A stretch of DNA of 64,000 nucleotides from Prevotellaceae bacterium (GCA_030531085.1 JAUNOM010000007.1:1-64000); one strand, 5' to 3'; shown: positions 52,919-63,972, numbered from the stretch's first letter. Notes: generated by a model not told the origin, from the letters alone. Numbers and translations: made by a program.

Positions 52919-55900
52919 CTACTGGAGACTGCCGCCACGCTGTAGGTAGTGGTCCATTATGGCATTGAACTCCTTAACCCTGTTGGGGGTCTTGGCGCTG
53001 CCATGAGTTTTGGAAAGCTCCACAAGCGACTGCAAAGTGTATATATTCAACAGGCATTCATGCTTTGCGGAGAGGAAACGGTTCTGGTTCAGGGACAGAT
53101 ACCAGTTCATGTACTGCACCGCATCTTTCCACATACTGTTCACAATCTGCTCCGCCTTCGCGTCCTTGCCAAGGATATAGTACGCCTCTGCAAAGTACAG
53201 TCCTCCATTGGGGTACTTCATAGGGACATTATATGTAGGGATAACCTTCTCAGCATACTCTATAACCTTCTGCGCCTTGTCATTCTTTCCCTCCATGAGC
53301 AGACGTGAGATGAGCATACCGAACAGGCGGCGGTGCGTGTAGCACATACGCATGACGGTCTCGTCAAGATAGAGTCCCTTCCTCTCCAGGCCTCCGTACT
53401 TGTAGCGTGTCATCATGTTCTTGTACACCTTCTCGGTATCGAAGTTATTGGCCTCTGTCGTATTAAACGGTGTTATACGGTTAACCAGTCCCTCCTGAAT
53501 GAAGTTCTCACCCAGATTCATGTAATGCTCCGGGCCTACAGTGTACGCCACGTACAGAGGACGTGTCCAGTTACTGTTTGCAAGCATCTCGAGCAGCATG
53601 AGATCCCCCTTGTACAGGGCGCGCTTGCCTGCCAGGCTTATCGCCATACGGTCAGGGATGTTGACATTGCCCGTGGAATCCTTAGGCAGCATCATGCCGC
53701 TCTTCAACACAGCCTCCTTGTCAATGTTCAAGTACAGGGTATCTGTCGGTATGACGTGATAGTCCGCATCGTCTTTCATGTCGCGTACCCAGCGGGTCAG
53801 CACATTCTTTATCTCAAACGGATCAGCTCCATACAGTTTTGCCGCCTTCACGGAATCCTTCTTGAACGCCTCCAGTATCTGCGACTTAAACTCCGGTACA
53901 ACCTCCACAAACTCATTTGTTCCAGAGCAGTAGTCCAGACGAGGCCATGTGATAGGCAGTGAAGGTGACTTCCATGCCGGACGCACCATCTGGTCTATAT
54001 ACCAGTCTGTCTGCAGATAAGAAAGGTTGCACACCCTTGCGTCTGTACGCACCTGCTCCACATCCTGATTGTACCACAATGGGAAGGTGTCATTGTCTCC
54101 ATTGGTGAAGATTATAGGATAACCCTCATCCTGTAGCGACATCAGGTAGTTCTGGCCGAAGTCACGGCAGGTATATCTGCCTGAACGGTCATGGTCGTCC
54201 CATGTCTGTGACGCCATCTGCAACGGTACAAGGAGAGCGGCGACTGAAACGACAGCGGCAACCGCCATGTTTTCCTTCTTGGTCTTGCGCGCTATCAGGT
54301 CAATGATAGCGGCAATACCCATGCCACACCATATAGCGAAAGCGTAGAAAGAGCCTGCATAGGCATAGTCACGCTCACGCGGCTGCATCGGTGTCTGGTT
54401 AAGATAGAGAACAATGGCGAGACCTGTCATGAAGAACAGGAAGAAGACTACCCAGAACTGCTGGACGCCTTTCTTGCCGCGATAAGCCTGCCAGAAGAGG
54501 CCGATAAGGCCAAGCAGGAGCGGCAGACAGTAGAACACATTATGTCCCTTGTTGTTCTTCAGCTCGTCCGGGAGACGACTTTGGTCGCCCAGCATCATGT
54601 TATCGATGAAAGGTATGCCTGTAATCCAATTGCCATGCTCCAGCTCTCCGTTGCCCTGAATGTCGTTCTGACGTCCGGCAAAGTTCCAAAGGAAATATCG
54701 CCAGTACATAAAGTTGCACTGATAAGAGAGGAAGAAGCGTATGTTCTCCAGCATTGTCGGTGTCTTCACATCAACAATATTACCGCAGAGATCATACTGC
54801 TTGACATTACCCTCAACACCGCCCATCCATGACTCGTAAGCTCCTGCATGGTCTGAGCTGTGCATTCTTGGGAATATCACATTCTGCGCATACTCGTATG
54901 TGTCCTTGGTGCGGACAACGAAATAACGGTCCGGCTCCTCCTGTGTCCTCTTCTCCACACGCTGATATACCGGTCTGCCCTTCTTCATGCGCGGCAGGCA
55001 CATATTACCTTCCACGTCACGCGCTACCTGTGAGGTGTACTGCGGACCATAGAACAGCGGTCTGTCACCGTACTGGTCGCGGCTCAGATAATTGCCGAGG
55101 GTGAAAATGTCCTCTGGAGAGTTCTGGTCCATAGGCGGATTGGCAGATGAGCGTATAACCGTAAGCGCGTATGTGGAATAGCCTATCATCAACATCAGCA
55201 TACAGCACAGCGTGGTGTTCTTCATGCGGTTGGTGACAATAACCTTCCCCTTACGCTTATAAATAAGGCAGGCATAAAGTACAGCCAGAACTATAACGCC
55301 GATGATAAGGGCGGAAATGCCATAGCCATAGAATGGAATGCCAAGCATTGCTATCGCCATCAGGAATGACACGTTGCCACGCTTCACGCTCTTGTCCGCG
55401 TATGTCTCGTAAATAGCCCACAGAACAATGGCGACAAGCAGGACGATATAAATGATAGTGCCCGTATTGAAAGGCATACTGAGGACGTTCACGAAGAACA
55501 ATTCAAACGCTCCGCCTACAGTTATGATGCCCGGCACCATGCCATAAAGCACCGCTGTTATCAACAGTGCACTGATGACAAGGGCTATAAGCGAGCCTTT
55601 AAGGTCGGCATCGGGGAACTTGCGATAATAATACACCAACACGATGGCAGGGATGCAAAGCAGATTGAGCAGATGCACGCCAATGGACAGACCCGTCATG
55701 TATGTTATGAGAATGAGCCAGCGGTCTGAATGCGGCTCATCGGCATGGTCTTCCCACTTCAGTATCATCCAGAACACAACGGCGGTGAAGCAGGAGGAGT
55801 ATGCGTATACCTCACCCTCAACGGCAGAGAACCAGAAAGTGTCACTGAAGGTATATATGAGCGCGCCCACAAGGCCAGAGGCCTCAATGGCTATCATCTT

Positions 55901-56245
55901 CACCGGTGTAAGCTCTTTCCAGTCATCAATAAGAAGCCTGCGTACAAGGTGTGTTATCGACCAGAAGAGGAAGAGTATACAACCAGCCGAGAGTAGGGCA
56001 GACATGATGTTAACCATCTTGGCTACCTGCGTCGGATCGCTTGCAAACTGCGAGAACAGATTGGCCGTAAGCATGAAGAAAGGCGCGCCTGGCGGATGTC
56101 CGACCTCAAGCAGATAGCCTGTTGTTATAAACTCCGGACAATCCCAGAAGGATGCCGTAGGCTCAATGGTGGAACAATACACGAATGCGGCAACAAAGAA
56201 TGTCACCCATCCAAGGATATTGTCCACAAGTTTGAATTGTTTCAT
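52919..56245 (-). CDS. DUF2723 polytopic membrane glycosyltransferase-like protein (GT117)
   Basis: The 1108-residue protein has a run of ten to twelve membrane segments in the first 620 residues. The conserved DUF2723 start contains STIEPTASFWDCPEFI and GHPPGAPFFMLTANLF, where the acidic and His residues are the likely active site of protein-O-mannosyltransferase-like enzymes. A soluble C-terminal region (about 640-1108) includes IIFTNGDNDTFPLWY and helical repeats near the end. In Bacteroidota such proteins are thought to start protein O-glycosylation in the periplasm. The gene lies 54 bases after the YqaA-like gene. Confidence 0.88.
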   Translation of the reverse strand: MKQFKLVDNILGWVTFFVAAFVYCSTIEPTASFWDCPEFITTGYLLEVGHPPGAPFFMLTANLFSQFASDPTQVAKMVNIMSALLSAGCILFLFWSITHLVRRLLIDDWKELTPVKMIAIEASGLVGALIYTFSDTFWFSAVEGEVYAYSSCFTAVVFWMILKWEDHADEPHSDRWLILITYMTGLSIGVHLLNLLCIPAIVLVYYYRKFPDADLKGSLIALVISALLITAVLYGMVPGIITVGGAFELFFVNVLSMPFNTGTIIYIVLLVAIVLWAIYETYADKSVKRGNVSFLMAIAMLGIPFYGYGISALIIGVIVLAVLYACLIYKRKGKVIVTNRMKNTTLCCMLMLMIGYSTYALTVIRSSANPPMDQNSPEDIFTLGNYLSRDQYGDRPLFYGPQYTSQVARDVEGNMCLPRMKKGRPVYQRVEKRTQEEPDRYFVVRTKDTYEYAQNVIFPRMHSSDHAGAYESWMGGVEGNVKQYDLCGNIVDVKTPTMLENIRFFLSYQCNFMYWRYFLWNFAGRQNDIQGNGELEHGNWITGIPFIDNMMLGDQSRLPDELKNNKGHNVFYCLPLLLGLIGLFWQAYRGKKGVQQFWVVFFLFFMTGLAIVLYLNQTPMQPRERDYAYAGSFYAFAIWCGMGIAAIIDLIARKTKKENMAVAAVVSVAALLVPLQMASQTWDDHDRSGRYTCRDFGQNYLMSLQDEGYPIIFTNGDNDTFPLWYNQDVEQVRTDARVCNLSYLQTDWYIDQMVRPAWKSPSLPITWPRLDYCSGTNEFVEVVPEFKSQILEAFKKDSVKAAKLYGADPFEIKNVLTRWVRDMKDDADYHVIPTDTLYLNIDKEAVLKSGMMLPKDSTGNVNIPDRMAISLAGKRALYKGDLMLLEMLANSNWTRPLYVAYTVGPEHYMNLGENFIQEGLVNRITPFNTTEANNFDTEKVYKNMMTRYKYGGLERKGLYLDETVMRMCYTHRRLFGMLISRLLMEGKNDKAQKVIEYAEKVIPTYNVPMKYPNGGLYFAEAYYILGKDAKAEQIVNSMWKDAVQYMNWYLSLNQNRFLSAKHECLLNIYTLQSLVELSKTHGSAKTPNRVKEFNAIMDHYLQRGGSLQ

Positions 56246-56299
56246 TACGTTTAAGTTATTATTTAAGGTTTTATTTTTGTCTTTTCGTGGAACCCATAT

Positions 56300-56764
56300 T
56301 TATGTTATCAGCCCGACAAGCCAGTTGACCAGATACGCGCCATAGATTAGCACTATATATCTTATAACCTTACCTACAGTGATACTGACAAATGTTATGA
56401 TAAAGTTTGCCCGCATCAGTCCAAGGAGGATTGTTATGGCAGAGCCAAGGATAGGGATGAAGGCAAAGAAACCCATATAGGCTCCCCTTCCTCTCATGAA
56501 CCTTCGTGCCCTGTCCATCTGCTGCGGCTTCACGTGCAGATACTTCTCAAACCACTCTTCCTTTCCAAGCCTGCCAACACCGTAGTTGAACAGCGAGCCA
56601 AGCACATTGCCTGCAGTACCATATATAATAAGTTCCCACGGATTAACACCCAAGGCCATAAGCGCAAGCATTACGGCCTCACTTGAGAAAGGGAAGAAAC
56701 TGCCTGCAAGAAATGCCGCTATGAACATTCCCAAGGCACCAAACTGTACAAGTATGTCAATCAT
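56300..56764 (-). CDS. YqaA/DedA-type membrane protein
   Basis: The 154-residue protein has four to five membrane segments and belongs to the SNARE-associated (DedA/VTT) superfamily, YqaA branch. Typical features are AAFLAGSFFPFSSEAVMLAL, GTAGNVLGSLFNYGVGR and the Gly/Pro-rich FIPILGSAITILLGLMR. DedA-type proteins are lipid flippases or scramblases acting on undecaprenyl phosphate or phospholipid; this branch has no proven substrate. It lies 41 bases after the membrane protein gene that follows purD. Confidence 0.85.
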   Translation of the reverse strand: MIDILVQFGALGMFIAAFLAGSFFPFSSEAVMLALMALGVNPWELIIYGTAGNVLGSLFNYGVGRLGKEEWFEKYLHVKPQQMDRARRFMRGRGAYMGFFAFIPILGSAITILLGLMRANFIITFVSITVGKVIRYIVLIYGAYLVNWLVGLIT

Positions 56765-56805
56765 TGTCTTTCTGAAAATATATCCGCATCATCATACATA
56801 CGCCG

Positions 56806-57504
56806 CTACCTGCCATCACCCATAGCCTTTTGGGCTACTACTGGTCCTATACACGATGCCATAAATGGCAACAGATAGACAGCATACTGTGGCACGAACG
56901 GCAATCCTATAGCCAAGAGCCATGTGAGAACCATATAGACCGCACGCTGCGTACGCACAAACACCTTTCCCTTATAGCTGTATGGTGTTCTGTACAATAT
57001 CAGTCCGAAGAATGAGAGTATCAGCACTCCATACAGTATGACGTCCAGACTCTTCACATTACTGTAGTCAAAAAATGACACTGCATAACAGTTTTCCGCA
57101 TATCTCTCTGCAGTCTGTAACCAGTCCATGGATGCTGTATGCACATAAAGGAAATACGGCAGGTACATCCATGCAGGTGTAAGCACTCCAAGGAGCATCG
57201 CCATAACATTCTTCCACGACAGGGCGCTTAACGGCTTCAGCAGCAACAGCAGATGAAGTGGGAGAAACACCAGAGCCAATGGCCACACCATCGAGACAAG
57301 CCCTATAAACAATCCGGACGTGTATGTATGACTCATGCCGGCCTTATTCTGGAATGCGCTTACCAATGCAACCACTGATAATGACATTATGAGAGTGAAA
57401 CAGGCAGACATATAGCCTGCTGTCATCACCCCATAAGCCATCGCCCCAATCAGGAACAGCAAAGACACCTTATTAAATAATAGTATGTTCTTCACTATTA
57501 TCAC
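56806..57504 (-). CDS. Polytopic membrane protein of unknown function
   Basis: The 232-residue protein has about six to seven membrane segments (for example [17 protein letters not shown] and [14 protein letters not shown]). It is not clearly recognised; it may belong to the Bacteroidota-specific DUF6427 group, a tentative guess. The start is a GTG at 57504 that overlaps the purD stop (GTGA), so it is translationally coupled to purD. It sits between purD and a DedA-type protein. Confidence 0.75.
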   Translation of the reverse strand: MIIVKNILLFNKVSLLFLIGAMAYGVMTAGYMSACFTLIMSLSVVALVSAFQNKAGMSHTYTSGLFIGLVSMVWPLALVFLPLHLLLLLKPLSALSWKNVMAMLLGVLTPAWMYLPYFLYVHTASMDWLQTAERYAENCYAVSFFDYSNVKSLDVILYGVLILSFFGLILYRTPYSYKGKVFVRTQRAVYMVLTWLLAIGLPFVPQYAVYLLPFMASCIGPVVAQKAMGDGR

Positions 57505-58778
57505 AGGTCCTTTCCTATGTCCCTACGGTTATACTTGCCCTCAAACTGTATCTTCTCCGCTTCCTTGAATGACTTCTGCAGCGCCTCTTCCTTATCCTTG
57601 CCGTATGAGCTGACACAGATAACCCTGCCACCGTCCGTCACAACCTGACCGTCACTCATCTTTGTTCCGCAATGGAACACAATGGAGCCCTCCACATTCT
57701 CAATGCCAGAGATAGGGAAGCCCTTCTTGTACGCCTGCGGATAACCGCCGCTTACCATCATGACACATACCGCACTGCGTGGGTCAAACTCTATGTCACG
57801 TGTGTCAAGGTTACCTTGTGCAACGCCCTCAAACAGGTCTACAATGTCTGACTTCAGACGCAGCATCACGCTCTCTGTCTCCGGATCACCCATACGGCAG
57901 TTGTACTCTATCACCATAGGCTCACCGTTCACTTTTATAAGTCCGAAGAAGATAAAGCCTTTATAACAGATACCCTCTTCTGCCAGTCCCTCAACAGTAG
58001 GGCGTATAATGCGGTCCTCCACCTTCTTCATCCACTCCTCTGTAGCAAAAGGAACAGGCGTAACGCTGCCCATGCCACCTGTGTTAAGGCCTGTATCGCT
58101 CTCTCCTATGCGCTTGTAGTCCTTTGCTTCCGGCAGAATCTTATAGTTCTTACCGTCAGTAAGCACAAAGACGGAGCACTCTATACCACTAAGAAACTCC
58201 TCTATCACCACGCGTGATGAGGCATTGCCGAACATACCGCCCAGCATATCCCCAAGTTCTTTCTTTGCCTCCTCTAATGTATCCAGTATCAATACGCCCT
58301 TTCCTGCGCACAGTCCGTCAGCCTTCAGCACATAAGGAGCCTTTAATGTCTCAAGGAACTTCTGTCCTTCCTCAAGATGCTCACCGTCAAATGTCTCGTA
58401 TGCGGCAGTCGGTATATTATGCCTCTTCATGAAAGCCTTCGCAAAATCCTTTGAGCCCTCAAGCACCGCACCGGCCTTGGACGGCCCTATTACAGGAACA
58501 TTGGATGTACGCGGATCAGCAAGAAGGTTGTCATATATACCCTTAACCAGAGGATCCTCGGGGCCAACCACAACCATATCCACACCATTGTCAACGATAA
58601 AAGCCTTGATAGCCTCAAAGTCATCCGCCTTGATAGCAACATTCTCTCCCTTACCGCCTACGCCGTCAGTACCAGCATTGCCTGGTGCAATAAACAGTCT
58701 ATCACACTTCTCACTCTGTGTAATCTTCCATGCCAAGGCGTGTTCACGTCCGCCAGAGCCTAAAAGTAAAATCTTCAT
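57501..58778 (-). CDS. purD: Phosphoribosylamine--glycine ligase
   Basis: Second step of purine synthesis: ATP-dependent joining of phosphoribosylamine and glycine to form GAR. The 425-residue ATP-grasp enzyme starts [19 protein letters not shown], the standard PurD N-terminus. An upstream ATG at 58832 would add 18 residues without family similarity, so 58778 is preferred. Later motifs are [17 protein letters not shown] (ATP site), [12 protein letters not shown] and [14 protein letters not shown] (metal Glu/Asn). It is coupled to a membrane-protein gene downstream. Confidence 0.95.
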   Translation of the reverse strand: MKILLLGSGGREHALAWKITQSEKCDRLFIAPGNAGTDGVGGKGENVAIKADDFEAIKAFIVDNGVDMVVVGPEDPLVKGIYDNLLADPRTSNVPVIGPSKAGAVLEGSKDFAKAFMKRHNIPTAAYETFDGEHLEEGQKFLETLKAPYVLKADGLCAGKGVLILDTLEEAKKELGDMLGGMFGNASSRVVIEEFLSGIECSVFVLTDGKNYKILPEAKDYKRIGESDTGLNTGGMGSVTPVPFATEEWMKKVEDRIIRPTVEGLAEEGICYKGFIFFGLIKVNGEPMVIEYNCRMGDPETESVMLRLKSDIVDLFEGVAQGNLDTRDIEFDPRSAVCVMMVSGGYPQAYKKGFPISGIENVEGSIVFHCGTKMSDGQVVTDGGRVICVSSYGKDKEEALQKSFKEAEKIQFEGKYNRRDIGKDL

Positions 58779-58839
58779 TGTTGGATTATTGTTTATTATT
58801 ATGTTATTATCATTCATATCATATTCAGACACACGCCCC

Positions 58840-61002
58840 TCACTTCAGCCAGTCATTGAAATAGCGCGTTATCCTTTCGTGCAGATGCACTGACAGATGT
58901 CCCATCATATTATGCTCCTCACCAGGGTACACATAAAAGTCAGGCTGTGTGCCAGCCTCATTGCAGGCATTCAGGAACTGCAAGGCGTGCTGCGGCACCA
59001 CAACAGGGTCATTCATACCTATTATTATCTGTAGTCTGCCCTTCAGTGCCGACGCTTTTGACATTAAGGAAGTCATGGCATATCCCGCCTCGTTCTCCTC
59101 CGGTGTATCCATATAGCGCTCACCATACATCACCTCATACCACTTCCAGTCTATCACCGGGCCTCCTGCCACGGCCACTTTAAACACATCCGGATAGTTC
59201 GTCATCAGGCTTATGGTCATAAAGCCGCCATAACTCCATCCATGCAGGCCGAGCCTTTCCGCATCCACGTATGGCAAAGAGCGCAGATACTCCACTCCAC
59301 ACATCTGGTCACGCATCTCCTCCTGTCCGAGTTTACGGAACGTTACCTGTTCAAAGGCCTTGCCTCTATTCTCCGATCCGCGGTTATCAAGGGCGAAGAC
59401 GATAAAGCCATTCTGCGCCATATACGTCTCCCAACTGCGCGAGCCCCAATGCCATGAAGCCTCAACGAGGTGCGCATGAGGTCCACCATAAACATAAACC
59501 ACCGTGGGATACTTCTTCTCCGGCGAGAAATCTGGTGGAAGCACCATGCGCCAATGCAGTGTCGTGGTGTCATCCGCCGCCTTTATGGTGCCCGTTGTAT
59601 AATGCGGAACAGCATAATCCTGCCATGGGTTACCACTTTCAAACAGCTCTCTTGACTTGTATCCGCCACTTTTCACTGTCCCTGCAATGTCTGTCAGGGC
59701 GTAAGCCCGTGGCCTGTCCGGCTCCGACCATTTATCCACAGCATACTCACCGCTTTCTGACAGTACAGCCTCATGCACTCCGCAACCATTATCAAGCGGT
59801 GTGACAACTTTAGTATCAAGATTCACCGCGTACAGGTTATGCTGCAGATGCGTCTTCCTGTTAGCAAGGATTATAACGCTATTGGTCCTTTTACAGAAAC
59901 CTACCAGATCAAGCACCACCCACTCTCCATCTGTCAACTGGTCCAGACAACGGCCTGTCACGGCATTATACAGATACAGATGCCAGTACCCATTCTTCTG
60001 ACTCCATGCCAAGAAGCGGCCCTCATCCCATGGAACGAACGTCACGGGATGCTGTGGCTCAACATATTTCGCGTCCTCTTCCGTATCTATACAGCGCAGC
60101 TTATGTCCACTCAAGGCATCATATTCATCAAGCGTGGCCCTATTCTGCGCCCTGTTTACCTCATAAAGATAAATTCTCCTGCCATCAGGACTCCATGTCA
60201 CATTGGTAAAATACCTGTCTTTCGGATTGCCGAAGTCAAGCCACACCGTACTGTCCGCCTTTATGTCATACACCCCAACAGTGACCTCATGGCTGGTCAT
60301 GCCTGCCATCGGATACTTATCAGGCTCGCATACGGCCATACGCTCAAAGGTATTCACCTGAGGATAGTCCGCTACCATCGACTGATCCATTCTGTAAAAT
60401 GCCAGTCTGCCACCATCCGGAGAGAAGAAAGTTCCTTTATTTATTCCAAATTCATTGCGATGCACAGAGCGGCCATATACAATATCCCTCGAACCGTCTT
60501 CCGTTATCTGCCTTTCGGCTCCATCCGCAAGTCTAACCCATAGATTACAATCTCTGGAAAAAGCATCAACCCTTCCCTGGGCATTCCACTCAAGAGAGCC
60601 TTCCCTGTTCTGCTGCCACGCTATACGGTGCTTCTGGAAGTCGTACAGGATATGCCCTTTCGGAGACTCAAGCAGTGCCAGTGGTTGTTTTTTGTATGGA
60701 AAGGAGGCCTTTAGCAGGTTCACGCCAACGAACTCCTCTCCCACTCCGTCCATGTCAAGCATCTCGTCAAGTGAGAACAGCTGGCGTCTCCCTCCTTTTG
60801 CCTTATCCACACGGTACACGCCATCCACCTCCAACTGCAGCAGCTCATCGCCCCACCATGCGAAATAACGCCTCTCTGGCGTCATCTCATGATAACGCTC
60901 ACCACCAGAGTTCAGGTCTTCCAGTGTAAAAGTCTTGTGCTGCGCCATCGTTGACATTGCAGTAAACACACTCATCAGCAATATGCAGATACTATTTCTC
61001 AC
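58840..61002 (-). CDS. S9-family prolyl dipeptidyl peptidase (DPP-IV-like)
   Basis: Exported peptidase of about 720 residues that removes X-Pro or X-Ala dipeptides, important for peptide use in Bacteroidota. The N-terminal beta-propeller includes [16 protein letters not shown] and [16 protein letters not shown]. The hydrolase domain has the nucleophile in [10 protein letters not shown], the Asp in [12 protein letters not shown] and the His in GEEHNMMGH. The long open frame extends back to 61215 inside the methyltransferase gene. A GTG at 61002, overlapping its end by 11 bases, gives a good signal peptide ([19 protein letters not shown]) and the usual length. Confidence 0.88.
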   Translation of the reverse strand: MRNSICILLMSVFTAMSTMAQHKTFTLEDLNSGGERYHEMTPERRYFAWWGDELLQLEVDGVYRVDKAKGGRRQLFSLDEMLDMDGVGEEFVGVNLLKASFPYKKQPLALLESPKGHILYDFQKHRIAWQQNREGSLEWNAQGRVDAFSRDCNLWVRLADGAERQITEDGSRDIVYGRSVHRNEFGINKGTFFSPDGGRLAFYRMDQSMVADYPQVNTFERMAVCEPDKYPMAGMTSHEVTVGVYDIKADSTVWLDFGNPKDRYFTNVTWSPDGRRIYLYEVNRAQNRATLDEYDALSGHKLRCIDTEEDAKYVEPQHPVTFVPWDEGRFLAWSQKNGYWHLYLYNAVTGRCLDQLTDGEWVVLDLVGFCKRTNSVIILANRKTHLQHNLYAVNLDTKVVTPLDNGCGVHEAVLSESGEYAVDKWSEPDRPRAYALTDIAGTVKSGGYKSRELFESGNPWQDYAVPHYTTGTIKAADDTTTLHWRMVLPPDFSPEKKYPTVVYVYGGPHAHLVEASWHWGSRSWETYMAQNGFIVFALDNRGSENRGKAFEQVTFRKLGQEEMRDQMCGVEYLRSLPYVDAERLGLHGWSYGGFMTISLMTNYPDVFKVAVAGGPVIDWKWYEVMYGERYMDTPEENEAGYAMTSLMSKASALKGRLQIIIGMNDPVVVPQHALQFLNACNEAGTQPDFYVYPGEEHNMMGHLSVHLHERITRYFNDWLK

Positions 61003-62464
61003 GCTTTCCAAAGAACTTCTTTCTGTCTTTCTGCCTGTCCTCGCGTGACTGCTTCTTGGCAAAGGGCTTTGACTCCTTCCTCTTGAACTGTCTTTCTCCA
61101 GCATCATCAAATGTTCTGCGGTCACGTCCGGCAGGCTTGCGCTCACGTGCCTTTCTCTCATTTCTCTGCTTCTCAAGAGATCTGAACTTGAAAGACAGTA
61201 TATCCGCCTCCTCATTATCTATTCTCTCCTCCTGTTGCTTCTCATAATCACGCTTCTGCCATGACTTTCGCTTCTCCGCCATCTGGCGTTTCTCCGCCTC
61301 GGTCTTCACTACTCCGCCCTCTTCGCGAAACACCTTCAGCTTTCCATCAAAGATACTGTACTTCCTGAACTCACACTCCAGAGAGCCATTGTATAGCGGC
61401 ACCTTCAGACTTGGCTTCAAGCCAATCTGCTGGAAGCACTCCTCCTTATATGAAAGGATCCATGCATCTCCTTCCTTAAAGGCGTGTTTCAGCCTCTCTC
61501 CAATCATTCTGTACGTCTCGAGCAGGTTTGGCGTGGAGATACGCTCTCCATACGGAGGGTTGGTAACTATTATCGCCTTACCATCATGACCCTTAAAGTC
61601 CTTGAAATCCTGTTGTTCTATGGTGATATCAGCCGCCAGTCCCGCTGCCTTCACATTCACCAGTGACATATTGACGGCCTTGAAATCCACGTCATATCCA
61701 TACACATGGTGCTCAAAGTCACGCTCACGGCTGTCATCATTATATATCCGGTCAAATAAGTCCGCATCAAAATCCTCCCATTTCTCAAAGGCATACTGCT
61801 TGCGGAACACACCAGGCGCTATGTTCCTCGCTATCAGTGCCGCCTCTATAGGCAGCGTACCACTGCCACACATCGGGTCTATGAAGTCCGTCTCACCCTT
61901 CCATCCTGTCATCATTATCATTCCTGCAGCCAGCACTTCGTTCAAAGGCGCCTCGACAGTCTCCTGCCTGTAACCGCGGCGATGCAGTGACTCACCGCTT
62001 GAATCCAATGACACTGTGGCCCTATCCTCTGCGATATGTATGTTCAGACGCACGTCCGGATCCACCACAGATATGTTCGGCCGCTTGCCAATACGCTCGC
62101 GGAACTGGTCCACTATAGCGTCCTTCACCTTATATGTCACAAAGCGCGAGTTGCTGAACTCATCACTATACACGACAGAGTCAACAGTAAAAGTCTTTCC
62201 CTCACCTATATACTCGCTCCAATCAATTTTCTTTATCTCATCATACACCTGATCTGCCGACTTGGCGCGGAAATGCTTTATAGGCTTCAATATGCGAATC
62301 GCCGTCCTCAATGAGAAGTTGGCACGGTACATCATCTCCTTGTCTCCCGTAAAGGCAACCATACGGCGGCCCTTCTCCACATTGTTGGCACCGAGTTCTG
62401 ACAGTTCCTGTGCCAGTATATTCTCAAGACCCATAAAGGTCTTGGCAATCATTTCAAATTCCAT
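60992..62464 (-). CDS. THUMP-domain 23S rRNA N2-guanine methyltransferase (RlmL-like)
   Basis: The 490-residue protein has an N-terminal THUMP RNA-binding domain (MIAKTFMGLENILAQELSEL) and a methyltransferase domain. The S-adenosylmethionine motif is DFIDPMCGSGTLPIEAALIA and the catalytic motif is IIVTNPPYGERIS. This matches the N-terminal half of E. coli RlmL (m2G2445). A highly basic, Lys/Arg-rich tail of about 100 residues (from about 390) is extra and probably binds RNA. The stop lies 11 bases inside the next gene. Confidence 0.9.
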   Translation of the reverse strand: MEFEMIAKTFMGLENILAQELSELGANNVEKGRRMVAFTGDKEMMYRANFSLRTAIRILKPIKHFRAKSADQVYDEIKKIDWSEYIGEGKTFTVDSVVYSDEFSNSRFVTYKVKDAIVDQFRERIGKRPNISVVDPDVRLNIHIAEDRATVSLDSSGESLHRRGYRQETVEAPLNEVLAAGMIMMTGWKGETDFIDPMCGSGTLPIEAALIARNIAPGVFRKQYAFEKWEDFDADLFDRIYNDDSRERDFEHHVYGYDVDFKAVNMSLVNVKAAGLAADITIEQQDFKDFKGHDGKAIIVTNPPYGERISTPNLLETYRMIGERLKHAFKEGDAWILSYKEECFQQIGLKPSLKVPLYNGSLECEFRKYSIFDGKLKVFREEGGVVKTEAEKRQMAEKRKSWQKRDYEKQQEERIDNEEADILSFKFRSLEKQRNERKARERKPAGRDRRTFDDAGERQFKRKESKPFAKKQSREDRQKDRKKFFGKREK

Positions 62465-62503
62465 GAGTTGTTATGTCGTATTATTATTCTGTTTTTAATA
62501 AAG

Positions 62504-63424
62504 TCAGATGCCGTAGCCGTTCTCAAACCCTTTATGCATCTTCACATTCTTATAAATCTTAGTGTCTGGCGCTATATTGTCGGTAACCCACCTGTTGGCG
62601 CCTATCACCGAACGGTCACCTATGGTGATGCGTCCCAAGATGGTTGCATTACTGTACACTATCACATCGTTGCCAAGAATAGGATGGCGTGGAATACCCT
62701 TAATAGGATTGCCGTTCTCATCAAGCGGGAACGACAGCGCCCCGAGAGTAACACCTTGGTACAGCTTGACATTGTTGCCAATGATACACGTAGCGCCTAT
62801 AACCACGCCGGTACCATGATCTATCGTAAAATGATGTCCTATCTGCGCCGCCGGATGAATATCAATTCCGGTCTCCGAATGTGCCAGCTCGCTAATCATA
62901 CGCGGTATTATCGGCACTCCAAGCAAATGCAGCTCATGCGCCAGACGGTAATTCGTAAGGGTACGGATAACGGGATAGCAGCTTATTATCTCGCCAAAGC
63001 ACGTAGCGGCAGGGTCTCCATTGTATGCTGCCTCTACGTCCGTAGCCAGTATTCTGCGTATCTCCGGCAGGCGGCGCACCAGTTCCTCCGTTATGCCGAG
63101 GGCCTTGCCGCGCACATCCTCTATGCAAAGCGGGTCATCCTTATCAAGACCGAAGCACAGACCGGCCATAACCTGCTTCTTCAACAATCGGCAAAAGCGC
63201 TCAAGGGATACTCCTATATGGTATTTTATCGTATCCTGAGTAACCTTTGTCTGTCCAAAATATCCCGGAAAGAGTATTCCTCTTGCCAATTCCACAATCT
63301 CAATGAGCGAGGCATTAGAAGGCAGCGGCACATTGTCATGAACATGATGAAAGAGCCCTTCAAGACTCTCTGGAGACGACAAGGCATCAACCGCCGTATC
63401 AATAGTGTCTGATATGCTATTCAT
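62504..63424 (-). CDS. cysE: Serine O-acetyltransferase (EpsC type)
   Basis: Makes O-acetylserine from serine and acetyl-CoA, the first step of cysteine synthesis. The 306-residue protein has an N-terminal helical domain and a left-handed beta-helix. Family motifs are GIDIHPAAQIGHHFTIDHG with the catalytic His, TGVVIGATCIIGNNVKLYQG, VTLGALSF and HPILGNDVIVYSNATILG. The longer N-terminus and the insertion DENGNPIKG are typical of the EpsC-like form in Bacteroidota. It starts the minus-strand run from its own promoter; the methyltransferase follows after 39 bases. Confidence 0.95.
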   Translation of the reverse strand: MNSISDTIDTAVDALSSPESLEGLFHHVHDNVPLPSNASLIEIVELARGILFPGYFGQTKVTQDTIKYHIGVSLERFCRLLKKQVMAGLCFGLDKDDPLCIEDVRGKALGITEELVRRLPEIRRILATDVEAAYNGDPAATCFGEIISCYPVIRTLTNYRLAHELHLLGVPIIPRMISELAHSETGIDIHPAAQIGHHFTIDHGTGVVIGATCIIGNNVKLYQGVTLGALSFPLDENGNPIKGIPRHPILGNDVIVYSNATILGRITIGDRSVIGANRWVTDNIAPDTKIYKNVKMHKGFENGYGI

Positions 63425-63446
63425 AATGATATTTGCAAATTTGGGA

Positions 63447-63477
63447 CAAAGTTAACAAAATATGTTGGAATAGCAAA
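63447..63477 (-). promoter_or_regulatory. Promoter of cysE (TTG-N19-TAACTTTG)
   Basis: Minus-strand TTTG (complement near 63474-63477) and TAACTTTG (complement 63447-63454) with a 19-base spacer, 22 bases upstream of the start codon. It probably serves the whole downstream run. Confidence 0.78.
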
Positions 63478-63594
63478 TTTTTTTTACATTATTTATTAAT
63501 ATCCCACCCAATACGACCTATACAAACTGGCTATTTCAACATGATAAAAGTACAGGAAAATGTGTTCCTGCGCAATTTGGTACAACTTACAATC

Positions 63595-63622
63595 TGTAAG
63601 TAAAAAGCCTGTTTTACTTACA
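63595..63622. repeat. TGTAAGTAAAA palindrome, copy 1
   Basis: TGTAAGTAAAA (63595-63605) and its exact complement (63612-63622) flank a 6-base loop. A further CTTACA-ATC-TGTAAG dyad overlaps its left arm. Confidence 0.85.
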
Positions 63623-63796
63623 ATCCGCTTTTTACACCCCCTCTCAGATTCGCGTAATCTGAAATTCAAATCATTCCGGCGCGTACAGCGCAGCCACGAG
63701 AAAACACGTAACATACTAATGCTCTGATATTTATCATTTTTACCACTTTCAGTGCATATTAAAAAGGGGCTAAAAGGGGCGCTTTGGGTCTGTAAT

Positions 63797-63870
63797 CAGA
63801 TAGAGATTACGACACAAACAGATAGAGATTACAACGTAATATGTATCAAATAGCACTGCAATCTCTATCT
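63797..63870. repeat. 22-bp direct repeat plus 11-bp inverted repeat (AGATAGAGATT)
   Basis: CAGATAGAGATTAC occurs at 63797-63810 and 63819-63832. AGATAGAGATT (63820-63830) is mirrored at 63860-63870. The loop contains ACTGCAATC, shared with the 23.5 kb element. Confidence 0.85.
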
Positions 63871-63972
63871 AATCAGGCTCCACAACACACAGAAACGCCG
63901 CGGAAAGGACATGAAAGCGGTATGTGTCTCTCTAAAACGCGACCTCAGAACGACTCTTCTGAAAATGCAGAC

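Noticed and set aside
59773..60543. 256-codon frame antisense to the DPP-IV-like gene
   Set aside because: Antisense shadow; the peptidase has an intact catalytic triad on the other strand.
62468..63412. 314-codon plus-strand frame antisense to cysE
   Set aside because: cysE on the other strand has full family motifs and a promoter; the antisense frame has none.
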